From CAZFPN01 sp044370655 (GTDB lineage Bacteria > Pseudomonadota > Alphaproteobacteria > Rickettsiales > Deianiraeaceae): a DNA stretch of 39,570 nt. The notes beneath the pieces were generated by a model. That model did no database searches. It was not told where the DNA came from and saw only the letters and a list, made by a program, of their open reading frames with translations. This document shows, in pieces, positions 15,629 through 23,994 of the stretch. Both the position numbers and the translations under genes were made by a program. Where the stretch lies: NCBI GenBank assembly GCA_044370655.1, contig JBILVD010000004.1:1-39570 (forward strand). The letters are read 5' to 3'. Numbering within the stretch: the first letter of the stretch is position 1; the number at the start of each line of letters is the position of its first letter.

Positions 15629-18600
15629 TTTCCTCAATTTCAAGCTCTTTAACCCACACTGCAAAACATTTTATCTCTTTGTTTGGATATATTTTAGCAA
15701 GTGCTTCTTTGTATTTTGCAAGCTGAAACTTTGTTTTTTCAAGCAAAAATGGAATTTTTTGAAACTTAAAGTCGTATATTTCAATATCTTTTCCAATAAT
15801 TAGCCTATCAATCCTCCCCGAAAAGAGAGTTCCATTGCTTCCTTCCTGCATAATTTCAATCTCCGTAAAAGTGCTTTTCTCAAACAAAAATGTAAACTTT
15901 GCCTTCACTTTTTCTGCTAAAATAAAAAGCTGCTCTCTCTCCTCCTTTGTCATATCAACGCTCGTTCTTCCTTCGTTTGCAAGCATATCATGAAGAGCGG
16001 TTCCTAAAATTAATGCCTTGTTTTCTTTTGCTTTCTCCGTCGCCCTTTCTCTTTTTTGAGTGGAAGAAGAAAAGGCCATTGGTTGCACAAAAATGCTTTC
16101 TTTTGATTTTTTTTCTGGCAAATCCTCCCCGATTTTAAGCTCTCCCGCAACTATTCTTTCCCCTAAAAGGTGCTCTTTTGCAATATTGTACCAACTTTTA
16201 TACTCAACATCTTCTTCTATTTTTTCTGCAAAAATATAAATCTCTTCCCTCGCACGAGTTAATGCAACGTAGAAAAGCCTTATATATTCTGTATATTTAT
16301 CATCTTTATTTTTATCCTTAATTTCCTTCCACTTTTTACATAATAATTTTTTTTTGGAGAGCAAGAAGAGGTTATTCTCCTTGCAAAATAAGAGATTTTC
16401 TTTGTTATCCTCCCTACTAAGTGTTTTGTTTACGTTTAGCAAGAAGACTATTGGGCTTTCCAGACCTTTGGAAGAGTGAACTGTGCTAAAAATAACTGCA
16501 TTTTCCTCGCTTTCAAGATTAATTTTAAATGTTTCTCCCTGCCTTACAAGCTCCTCGTAAAACATTAAAAATCCCTCAAAATTAGGGGAATGAGATGTCT
16601 GTTCATACTCCTCAATTATATTAAAAAGATGTGCAATATGACGCACCTCCTCGTTTTTGTATCTCTCCCCAAACTTTGCAAAAATGGAGCTGAAAAAATG
16701 AAAAATATCTTTATTCAAAAGGTTTTTTAGAGGTAGGACATCATCTTCTGAGCTGAAACTTCCATGAAACATGTTGCTATTTAAAACAACTTGCAAGGAG
16801 AATGTATTTTTTTGATTTAAAAGATAGCGAAGCAAGTGTATGAAGTCTGATATTACAAAGCTTTCATCAAGTGGAATTTCATCTGAAAAACTAACTCCAA
16901 TTTGATGTTTGCTAAGCTCTTCCTTGATTAAAGAGAAAAAAGCATAATCACGATAGGCAAAAAGTAGCATAAAGTCGCAAGGTTTAACCGCCCTGCCCTT
17001 ACTTTCAATCAACCTCCTTTCTTTTAAAATAGAGATGATTTTTTGGCAAATTAGCACTGCATTCATTTTTTTTAACCCGCCATCATCTCTCTCTTCCCAA
17101 GGCATGATAAAGCAGGTTTTATCTATATTTTTCTTAGTTTTTTGATATATTGCTGGAGTTATTATTTCAATCCTTCCAAAACCATCTTTAGAAGCAAAGT
17201 GTTTTTGATACTCTTGATGGGAGACCATTGATTTGTAAGGCTTTTTACTGAAGATAGAGTCTATAAAATCAAGAAGTATTTGGCTTGTTCTGTAAGATTT
17301 TTGTAGATAAACTTGATTTAAGTGCTTTCTGTATTTCAAAAAAATGCTGTAAAGTGCCTCTGGTTTTGCATTTTGAAAGCTAAAGATAGACTGCTTCTCG
17401 TCCCCCACTATAAACAGGCTTCTTGCCCCTCTTTCGCTTCCATTTCCTGCAAAAAACTCTTCTAAAATAAAGCCTAAAATTTCCCATTGCAAAAAGTTTG
17501 TGTCCTGTGCTTCATCAACTAAAATATGGTTTATCCCTCCATCTAGTTTAAATAAAATAAAATCCCGCTCCTCACCGCTTAAAGCCTGCTGTGTTAGAAG
17601 AATTAGGTCATCAAAATCCACCGCCTCAAGCCTCTTTTTTTCCTCCTCATAATGAGTGAGAATTTTTTTGACAAGTTTCATCAAATTCTCTGTTAATTTT
17701 GCGGTTAATATCCTGCCTTGAATCTCTCTCTTTTCTTCATAATAATTCTTAATTTTCAACCAAATATCCTCCAATTCAATTGCTTTTTTAAATGGGGTAG
17801 ATTTCAAAAAGTCATCTTTTGTGCTATTTAAAAACGCCGTCTCTAACAAATTTGTCAACTTTGAATTTAAAAAATCCTCCAAAGCTTTTATTCGCAAGTT
17901 CATATTTTTTTTAATTCCCACATTTTTTACTCCATCAAGCAAAATTTCAAGCTCATCAAAAGGGAAGTTTTCTATAAAGTCCTTCTCCCATTTTTCGCTT
18001 AAATTTGGAGCATATTCTAGGTTTAGTAGATTGTAAGCCTTTCTTTCAAAATCTTCCTCTTTAAAGACGGAGTTTTCACGTTCGTTTAATATAGCAGGAA
18101 TGATTTTTTGCCTCACCTCAAAGCTAGAAAAAGCAAATCGCATTTCTTTTAACAATTCTCTTGTTTCTACATCTGAGATAAGATTTTTGAAAATCTGATT
18201 TTTTATTGAATTCTCCCTACTTTTAGAGAGAGTTGTAGGCTTGTAAGCAAATCCACTTTCCGCAGAAAAGGCTCTTAAAACCTGCATACAAAAACTATGG
18301 AAGGTTTGTATTTTTGGCATTTTTCCAAGCAAAACAACATCTTTATACAAATTTCTCGCCCGCTCCTTCTCTTCCTGACTAGCCGTTTTAAGAATTTCTT
18401 CGCTTTCAACTCCATCTTTATGCCATTCTTTTAGCTTTTTGATAATTCGTGTCTTCATCTCTCCAGCGGCCGCATCAGTAAAAGAGATGCAAAGAATTTT
18501 TAGAGGGTCTTCCCCTGCAACCAAAAGCCCTAAAACTCTTGCAACAAGGATAAAAGTTTTGCCAGAGCCAGCATTAGCGGAAACAAATATTGACTTTTTA

Positions 18601-18635
18601 GGATTTATAATTTCATTTATTTCTAGGTTTTTCAT
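15579..18635 (-). CDS. addA: double-strand break repair helicase-nuclease AddA
   Basis: AddA is the UvrD-type helicase and nuclease subunit of AddAB, which resects broken DNA for RecA loading. The start is placed at the ATG giving MKNLEINEIINPKK, just before the Walker A motif (SANAGSGKT near residue 19); a further 38 upstream residues are possible but unlike the family. Other helicase motifs: CISFTDAAAGEMKTRI, FHSFC, VDFDDLI, ILVDEAQDTN, FIVGDEKQSIFSFQNA, QVYLQKSYRTS, TVHSSKGLESPIVFL and RLFYVALTRAREEIYIFA. The C-terminal nuclease domain has SGRIDRLIIG and IEIYDFKFQ, supplying the PD-(D/E)xK aspartates and lysine. addB, usually next to it in Alphaproteobacteria, is not in the window. Confidence 0.93.
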   Translation of the reverse strand: MKNLEINEIINPKKSIFVSANAGSGKTFILVARVLGLLVAGEDPLKILCISFTDAAAGEMKTRIIKKLKEWHKDGVESEEILKTASQEEKERARNLYKDVVLLGKMPKIQTFHSFCMQVLRAFSAESGFAYKPTTLSKSRENSIKNQIFKNLISDVETRELLKEMRFAFSSFEVRQKIIPAILNERENSVFKEEDFERKAYNLLNLEYAPNLSEKWEKDFIENFPFDELEILLDGVKNVGIKKNMNLRIKALEDFLNSKLTNLLETAFLNSTKDDFLKSTPFKKAIELEDIWLKIKNYYEEKREIQGRILTAKLTENLMKLVKKILTHYEEEKKRLEAVDFDDLILLTQQALSGEERDFILFKLDGGINHILVDEAQDTNFLQWEILGFILEEFFAGNGSERGARSLFIVGDEKQSIFSFQNAKPEALYSIFLKYRKHLNQVYLQKSYRTSQILLDFIDSIFSKKPYKSMVSHQEYQKHFASKDGFGRIEIITPAIYQKTKKNIDKTCFIMPWEERDDGGLKKMNAVLICQKIISILKERRLIESKGRAVKPCDFMLLFAYRDYAFFSLIKEELSKHQIGVSFSDEIPLDESFVISDFIHLLRYLLNQKNTFSLQVVLNSNMFHGSFSSEDDVLPLKNLLNKDIFHFFSSIFAKFGERYKNEEVRHIAHLFNIIEEYEQTSHSPNFEGFLMFYEELVRQGETFKINLESEENAVIFSTVHSSKGLESPIVFLLNVNKTLSREDNKENLLFCKENNLFLLSKKKLLCKKWKEIKDKNKDDKYTEYIRLFYVALTRAREEIYIFAEKIEEDVEYKSWYNIAKEHLLGERIVAGELKIGEDLPEKKSKESIFVQPMAFSSSTQKRERATEKAKENKALILGTALHDMLANEGRTSVDMTKEEREQLFILAEKVKAKFTFLFEKSTFTEIEIMQEGSNGTLFSGRIDRLIIGKDIEIYDFKFQKIPFLLEKTKFQLAKYKEALAKIYPNKEIKCFAVWVKELEIEEISDFFAQTGERRPQLF

Positions 18636-18641
18636 TTTTGT

Positions 18642-19169
18642 ATGGTTATTAAAAAAAATTTCAAAATTATAAACGACGTTAAAACGGAAGATATTAATTC
18701 GCAAGAAATAATTGAAATTTCGGAAAAAGAAATTCAAGAAATAGAGCAAAATTTATCTAAGTTTTTCTCTTCAGTTAAAACTCTGCTTAGAGAAGGGGCG
18801 GTTGTGATTGATGATGGATTAGGCACAAAAGAGGAGGAGAGTTTTGAGGAAGAATTTGTCAAAAATCCGTCTTTACAAAATAAGCAACAAATGATTTTTT
18901 CCATCGCACTTTGCTCTCTTCCTCAAGATAAAGCAACAAATTTTGCAAATCAAATTAAAGATGTAAAAATTAGCGATGAGTTTAATTTTTCAATTGAAAT
19001 GGAAAGAGAAAGTAAGCTAAAAACCTCTCTTGAGCAAATTTTAAGCAAGGAAGTTAAGGCTTACAGCTTAGAGTTGCCTGCGATAATGAAAGAAAGGGAG
19101 GTAAAAATAAAAATGCTGATAGAAGCAAGACCAGATATCAAACTTTACTTAGAAGGTAAAAAAAATTAA
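18642..19169 (+). CDS. acidic helical protein of unknown function
   Basis: I do not recognise this 175-residue protein. It is highly charged and mostly predicted helical: an acidic N-terminal half (EIIEISEKEIQEIEQNLSKF, EEESFEEEF) and a C-terminal half ending in a charged helix with PAIMKEREVKIKMLIEARPD. There is no signal peptide, membrane segment or obvious catalytic motif. Its ATG is only 6 bp from the ATG of divergent addA, so promoter and leader of each gene must lie inside the other's coding region. No Shine-Dalgarno sequence is seen. The open frame, codon use and lack of competing frame support a real gene. It could be a chaperone-like or regulatory partner; this is not shown. Confidence 0.55.
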   Translation: MVIKKNFKIINDVKTEDINSQEIIEISEKEIQEIEQNLSKFFSSVKTLLREGAVVIDDGLGTKEEESFEEEFVKNPSLQNKQQMIFSIALCSLPQDKATNFANQIKDVKISDEFNFSIEMERESKLKTSLEQILSKEVKAYSLELPAIMKEREVKIKMLIEARPDIKLYLEGKKN

Positions 19170-19296
19170 CTCTCCGTTTTTTATTAAAGCTAAAATATAT
19201 TTAGAAATATTTGCTAAAAATAGTTAGTCTTACCACCCTTAAAACTTAAATTTTCAAGAAATAAGAAAAACTTATTATTAAAAAATTTTCATTAAA

Positions 19297-19336
19297 TGTA
19301 AAAAATATCTTGAAAAGATAAAAAATTGCTTAATAC
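19297..19336 (+). promoter_or_regulatory. upstream element of the antiporter gene, sharing a 16-mer with nuoL
   Basis: TGTAAAAAATATCTTG (19297-19312) is identical to 10692-10707 before nuoL. TTGAAA (19310-19315) could be a -35 with TAATAC (19331-19336) as a poorly spaced -10 at 15 bp. The rest of the 196-bp gap is A/T-rich without further structure that I can see. Confidence 0.35.
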
Positions 19337-19365
19337 TTTTCTTAATAACAAAAATTTAATGTACA

Positions 19366-20802
19366 ATGTTACATCTTATTCTATTGGCGTTTTGTGCCAT
19401 ATGTGGAGGTTTTTTTGGAGGAAGAGTTAGAACTGTAATTACCGTATCTCTAGCCTTTGCAACTTTTATTTATAGCGGATTTTTATGCTATCAATTCACA
19501 TTTGAAAAAATATTACACAACGATGTAAGTAAATTGGAGATAGGTTTTTTAACCCTTAATTTTGGATTAGACTTATTCAGTGTTTGGTTTATATTGCTTG
19601 TTTCCTGCCTTTGGTCTTTGGCTTCTCTTTACTCATTTTCTTACATAAAAACAAATTACCCTAAAAAAGATGATAAAATCTTTCAATTTTGCTACTCTCT
19701 TGCGGTTTTCTTTGCAATTTTGTTTGCACTTGCAAAAGACACAATAACAATGTTTGTAATGTATGAATTATTAACGCTTTCTACAATTCCTTTAATAGGT
19801 TTTAAGCGTAATGAAGAAGTAAAAGCGGGGCTGGTGAAATATCTAACCGTTTTGCTTGGTTGTTCGTTTGTGTTTTTACTCCCTGCGACAATTTTTACAT
19901 CAATTAAAAGTGGTGGAATTTTATTTAACGAAGATGGCTTTATCTCCTCTTTAAATTTATCAAGTTTAGGGGCAAAATGTTTGTTCTTTCTATTTGTGTT
20001 TGGAATTGGTAAATCTGCCTTTTTCCCTTTTCACATCTGGCTACCTTCTGCAATGGTTGCTCCAACCCCTGTAAGCGGATTGTTACACGCCGTTGCAGTT
20101 GTAAAAGTTGGAGCCTTCTTTGTGCTTAGATTGGTGGTTAATATTTTTGGGATAGACTACCTAAAAGAGCTATTTTCAGGTTTTAATTTGTTTATGTATA
20201 TTGCTGGATTTACCGTTCTTTATGCTAGCATTTTAGCAGTTTTCCAAAATAATTTAAAAAAGAGGCTGGCATATTCTACTATATCCCAAATTTCATACAT
20301 TGCACTTTCGCTTTCCACATTTACAAAAGTTGGAGTTTTTGTTGCTATGTATCAAATTTTTGCACATGCACTTTCAAAAATCTTACTATTTTTTACAGTG
20401 GGGGGGTTTTACACCGCAAGTCATTCAAGCAAAATTGTTGAATTTACAGGAATGGCAAGAAAAAACCCATTTGCATGTTTTGCCTTTTTGTTTGCAACGC
20501 TTTCTTTATGTGGTCTGCCTTTCACTTCTGGTTTTTTAAACAAGGGATTGCTTTTTTACAATGCACTTGGGGCAAAGTCAAGTTTTGCAACCTTCGTGTT
20601 TTTTACATCTGCATTTTTATCATTTTTATACTTAATTCCCGTTTGTTATGCAATTTTTAAAACACCTTCTCAAAAACAAATTTCAAATTTCTCAAAAATT
20701 CCGTTGACATTTAATTTTGTTTTCTTTTTTCTTATCTTATTAAATATATTGTTGTTTATTTTTAGTGGATTATTTTTTATGAATTATGTTAATGAATGGT
20801 AA
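19366..20802 (+). CDS. MrpD/NuoN-like proton antiporter membrane subunit
   Basis: A 478-residue polytopic protein of the proton-antiporter family shared by complex I subunits (NuoL/M/N) and Mrp Na+/H+ antiporters. The core signature is intact: TMFVMYELLTLSTIPLIGF near residue 128 with the conserved glutamate, then GIGKSAFFPFHIWLPSAMVAPTPVSGLLHAVAVVKVGAF near residue 214 with the conserved lysine and histidines, and AYSTISQISYIALS near residue 304. The 'VVKVG' segment and length resemble MrpD more than NuoN. It stands alone, without other mrp or nuo genes on either side. Stand-alone copies occur in Rickettsiales-like genomes. Ion specificity cannot be decided from the sequence. Confidence 0.8.
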   Translation: MLHLILLAFCAICGGFFGGRVRTVITVSLAFATFIYSGFLCYQFTFEKILHNDVSKLEIGFLTLNFGLDLFSVWFILLVSCLWSLASLYSFSYIKTNYPKKDDKIFQFCYSLAVFFAILFALAKDTITMFVMYELLTLSTIPLIGFKRNEEVKAGLVKYLTVLLGCSFVFLLPATIFTSIKSGGILFNEDGFISSLNLSSLGAKCLFFLFVFGIGKSAFFPFHIWLPSAMVAPTPVSGLLHAVAVVKVGAFFVLRLVVNIFGIDYLKELFSGFNLFMYIAGFTVLYASILAVFQNNLKKRLAYSTISQISYIALSLSTFTKVGVFVAMYQIFAHALSKILLFFTVGGFYTASHSSKIVEFTGMARKNPFACFAFLFATLSLCGLPFTSGFLNKGLLFYNALGAKSSFATFVFFTSAFLSFLYLIPVCYAIFKTPSQKQISNFSKIPLTFNFVFFFLILLNILLFIFSGLFFMNYVNEW

Positions 20803-21574
20803 AAAAGGTATTATAATGGGTCTTGCAAATAATATGTCAATTGCATATGGAATTGCAAAATCTATAGTCCAAAATGGAGGTGAAGTTATTATAACTTATC
20901 AAGGTGAAGCTCTTTTAAAAAGAGTAACTCCAATTGCAGAAGAGCTTGGATGCAAGCTAATTCTTGAATGTGATGTTTCAAAAGATGAGAGCATTCAAGA
21001 TATGGTTAAAAAAGTGGAAGAAAAATATGGCAAGATAGATTTTTTGGTTCACTCAATCGGATTTTCAGATAAAAACGAATTAAGAGGGAGATACGCAGAC
21101 ACAACTCGTGCTAACTTCCTAAATACAATGGATATTTCCTGCTTTTCCTTCACTTGTGTTCTAAAAAATCTAGACAAAATATTAAAAGACGGAGGTACCG
21201 CAATAACTTTAACTTACTATGGAGCGGAAAAATACATGCCTCATTACAACGTTATGGGAGTTGCAAAAGCGGCACTTGAGGCAAGCTTGAGATACCTCGC
21301 TGTAGATTTTGGAGTGAGAAATATAAGAATTAACGGCATTTCCGCAGGCCCCATTAAAACCTTAGCCGCTTCTGGAATTGGAGATTTCAAAAAAATCTTT
21401 AAATGGAACGAAGAAAACACCCCTCTTAAAAGAAATACAAACATTCAAGAAGTTGGAGGCACGGCACTTTACCTACTTTCTTCTTTAAGTGAAGGAGTTA
21501 CAGGAGAAGTTGTGCATGTTGACTCGGGCTACCATGTAATGGGAATGAAAATGGTTGATGGAGAAACTGAATAG
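20792..21574 (+). CDS. fabI: enoyl-[acyl-carrier-protein] reductase (NADH) FabI
   Basis: FabI performs the last reduction of each fatty-acid elongation cycle. The short-chain dehydrogenase fold has IIMGLANNMSIAYGIA near the N-terminus (the FabI variant of the glycine-rich loop), LVHSIGF in place of the classical NAG motif, and the catalytic pair Y-x6-K in HYNVMGVAK, with a second conserved tyrosine in LTYYGAEK. RINGISAGPIKTLAASGI and GEVVHVDSGYHVMGM match the family's C-terminal substrate loop and end. An in-frame ATG at 20786 adds two residues; the ATG at 20792 (MNGKKG) is preferred by family length. Either start overlaps the antiporter gene by 11-17 bp, suggesting co-transcription. Confidence 0.97.
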   Translation: MNGKKGIIMGLANNMSIAYGIAKSIVQNGGEVIITYQGEALLKRVTPIAEELGCKLILECDVSKDESIQDMVKKVEEKYGKIDFLVHSIGFSDKNELRGRYADTTRANFLNTMDISCFSFTCVLKNLDKILKDGGTAITLTYYGAEKYMPHYNVMGVAKAALEASLRYLAVDFGVRNIRINGISAGPIKTLAASGIGDFKKIFKWNEENTPLKRNTNIQEVGGTALYLLSSLSEGVTGEVVHVDSGYHVMGMKMVDGETE

Positions 21575-21587
21575 TGTAAAAAAATAC

Positions 21588-21616
21588 TTGTCAAATTTAA
21601 AATTATACTTTATACA
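21588..21616 (+). promoter_or_regulatory. phoU promoter (-35 TTGTCA, 17 bp, -10 TATACA)
   Basis: TTGTCA (21588-21593) and TATACA (21611-21616) stand 17 bp apart, with transcription expected near 21623, about 19 bases before the phoU start. It would drive phoU and recN. No separate pho-box-like repeat is visible. Confidence 0.55.
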
Positions 21617-21641
21617 CAACTAGAATCAAAATAATTTTATT

Positions 21642-22331
21642 ATGTTAAAGGGGCAGTATTTTGCAAACAGTTACAGCGGACAAATTGCAAATTTAGTGCG
21701 TCTTATAGTTAAAATGAAGCTTTACACTTCTAAAATACTAAGAGAGACGATTATTATTTTAAATGAATACAATTTTGAGTCAAAAGTAAAGGTGTTTGAT
21801 ATGGCAGAAACTTTAAGAACCTTAAACATTGAGTTAGAAGATTCTGTCAATAAAATCATCGCACTTAGTCACCCTGTTGCATTTGATTTGCGTTTTTTAC
21901 TCTCTAGTTTAAAGTTATCTTCCGAGTTAATTTACATCGCAAACGGAGCAAAAAAAACTATAGGAACAATTGAAGGTCTTGAAAATAAATCTTTAATTGC
22001 AGAAAATCAGAAAGACTTAACAAGAATGCTTGAAATTTCCTTCCAAACTCTCAAAAATGTAATATCCACACTTCTTCAATTTGATAGCAAAAAAAAGGCA
22101 GATGCGGAGATACTCTATAAAATTGAAGGAATGTTGAAAGCAGACGATGCCGTTGATGAAATTTACACAAAAATCTTAAAAGACGGTATGAAAGGCATGA
22201 AAAACAAAACGGCAGACCCTGTAATGACCTTTGAGGCAATTTGGATTGCAAAAAATTTAGAGAAAATTTCAGACTGCATTCACAACATGATACTAACAAC
22301 AAGGTATGTCTTAACTGGAAAACGCACTTAA
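21642..22331 (+). CDS. phoU: PhoU-family phosphate signalling protein
   Basis: A 229-residue all-helical protein with two PhoU three-helix bundles. The second repeat shows the conserved signature ending ...WIAKNLEKISDCIHNMILTTRYVLTGK (near residue 200), corresponding to 'rxLERiaDhxxnIaexvxyxxtG'; the first repeat is more divergent. PhoU links the Pst phosphate transporter to the PhoR histidine kinase and damps phosphate uptake. No pst, phoB or phoR gene is nearby, so its partners lie elsewhere. recN follows after 2 bp, an unusual partner with no known functional link. Confidence 0.88.
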   Translation: MLKGQYFANSYSGQIANLVRLIVKMKLYTSKILRETIIILNEYNFESKVKVFDMAETLRTLNIELEDSVNKIIALSHPVAFDLRFLLSSLKLSSELIYIANGAKKTIGTIEGLENKSLIAENQKDLTRMLEISFQTLKNVISTLLQFDSKKKADAEILYKIEGMLKADDAVDEIYTKILKDGMKGMKNKTADPVMTFEAIWIAKNLEKISDCIHNMILTTRYVLTGKRT

Positions 22332-22333
22332 AT

Positions 22334-23986
22334 ATGCTTACTTTTTTAGAGATTGAAAACATCTTACTCATAAAAAAAACGGAAATTGAATTTGAAAGCG
22401 GACTTTGCATTTTAACTGGGGAGACGGGAGCGGGAAAGTCCATCATTCTTAATTCAATTCTATTCTTATTAGGTAAAAAAATAAAAACAGACACAAAATC
22501 CCTGCTTAGAATTGGGGCGGAGAAGGGCGGAGTAAGTGGCTCTTTTGATATATCAAAAAACTCCCCTTTAAAAACTTTTTTGCAAGAAAGGGGGTTTGAC
22601 GCAGGTGATGAACTTGTGATAAAAAGAATTATAGGCAACGGCGAAAAAGAGCGTAGTTTTTTAAATGGAAGCCTAATTTCAAATGCGATGCTTGCTGATG
22701 TTGGTAACTTTTTAATTGAAGTCAACAGGCAAAACGAGCAAATAGGACTGCTGGAAAAATCCTTCCATCTCAAAATTTTAGACCTTTACGCAGAAGCAGG
22801 AAGCGAGCTTTCTCTCGTGGAAAACGCTTTTAGGGAGCTAACTTCAATTAAAAACGAGATTAAAGAGACCGAAAATTTGCTTGAAAAGTTCAAGAATGAT
22901 AAAGATTACTTGGAAAGCTTGGTTTTGGAAATTGAATCTCTTGAAATTGAAGAAAATGAGGAGCAAAAATTGGCAGACAAAAAGCTTGAGGTTTCTCGCA
23001 TTTTGAAGGATGTGCAGAGCATAAATGAGTGCCTTCAAAAGCTTTTTTACGAAAAAAATGTCCGCTCTAGCTTTGTTTTTGCTCTTAAAACGCTAAGTGG
23101 GAAGAATGCGATTGAAGATAATCAATTTGAAATTATCATAAACCGCATTTTAAATGAGATTGACTTACTTGAAGAGGTACTTAATACCTACTCTAAAGAC
23201 AAAAACTACACAGAATACGACTTAGACAAAATCAACGAACGCCTTTTTCTAATTCGTGATGTAGCAAGGAAATACAAGGTTAAACCTGATGAATTATCCT
23301 CCTTTCTGTCCTCTCAAAAAGAGATTTTAAACCAAATCAACTTCAGTGACGAAAAACTTAATATCTTACGCAAAAAAGAGGCTGAAGCAATGCTTAAATA
23401 CAGGGAATTTGCGGGGGTATTATCTTCTAAAAGAAAGCTTGCAAGTAAAAAATTGGAAGAGCAAATTAATAGCGAATTTACAGACTTAGAAATGAAAGGA
23501 GCGAACTTTGTCGTGCAATTTAAGGAAAATAATGAAACTCTATCTCAAAATGGAGTTGATATTGTTGAGTTTTTAGTCTCCACAAATATAGGAATGAAGC
23601 ATTTAAGCCTTGCCAAAGTTGCAAGTGGGGGGGAGCTTTCCCGTCTTTTACTTGCAATTAAAATTGCACTTTTAAAGGTGAACATGATGGAGACCGTAAT
23701 TTTTGACGAAATAGACGCAGGAATAGGCGGAAAAACAAGCGTTGCCGTCGGCTTAAAATTGCTTGAGCTAAGCAAAACAGTTCAAGTTATTTTAATCACT
23801 CATCAACCACAAATTGCATCTAAGGCGAAACTGCATCTCAAAATACAAAAGTCAGTGGTTGAAGACGCAGCGCAAACTTCAATTGCAACCCTCACAAAAG
23901 AAGAAAGAGAGGTGGAAATAGCAAGAATGCTCTCGGGGGAGCCTTCAAAAGAAGCTATAGAAACGGCAAAAACAATGCTTTATTGA
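22334..23986 (+). CDS. recN: DNA repair protein RecN
   Basis: RecN is an SMC-like ATPase that acts early in double-strand break repair. From the ATG giving MLTFLEIENILLIKK the protein has 550 residues, normal for the family. Walker A is LTGETGAGKSIIL near residue 30; the central part (about 150-370) is charged and helical, as expected for the coiled coil; the signature ASGGELSRLLLAIKIAL and Walker B ETVIFDEIDAGIGGKTSVAVG are in the C-terminal head, followed by QVILITHQPQIASKAKLHLKI. A longer open frame begins at 22241 inside phoU but lacks homology to the family and is rejected as a start. The 3' end is 8 bp from the end of the convergent acidic protein. Confidence 0.96.
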   Translation: MLTFLEIENILLIKKTEIEFESGLCILTGETGAGKSIILNSILFLLGKKIKTDTKSLLRIGAEKGGVSGSFDISKNSPLKTFLQERGFDAGDELVIKRIIGNGEKERSFLNGSLISNAMLADVGNFLIEVNRQNEQIGLLEKSFHLKILDLYAEAGSELSLVENAFRELTSIKNEIKETENLLEKFKNDKDYLESLVLEIESLEIEENEEQKLADKKLEVSRILKDVQSINECLQKLFYEKNVRSSFVFALKTLSGKNAIEDNQFEIIINRILNEIDLLEEVLNTYSKDKNYTEYDLDKINERLFLIRDVARKYKVKPDELSSFLSSQKEILNQINFSDEKLNILRKKEAEAMLKYREFAGVLSSKRKLASKKLEEQINSEFTDLEMKGANFVVQFKENNETLSQNGVDIVEFLVSTNIGMKHLSLAKVASGGELSRLLLAIKIALLKVNMMETVIFDEIDAGIGGKTSVAVGLKLLELSKTVQVILITHQPQIASKAKLHLKIQKSVVEDAAQTSIATLTKEEREVEIARMLSGEPSKEAIETAKTMLY

Positions 23987-23994
23987 CCTTACTT

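Noticed and set aside
22051..22773. 240-codon minus-strand frame
   Set aside because: Antisense to phoU and recN, both clearly supported.
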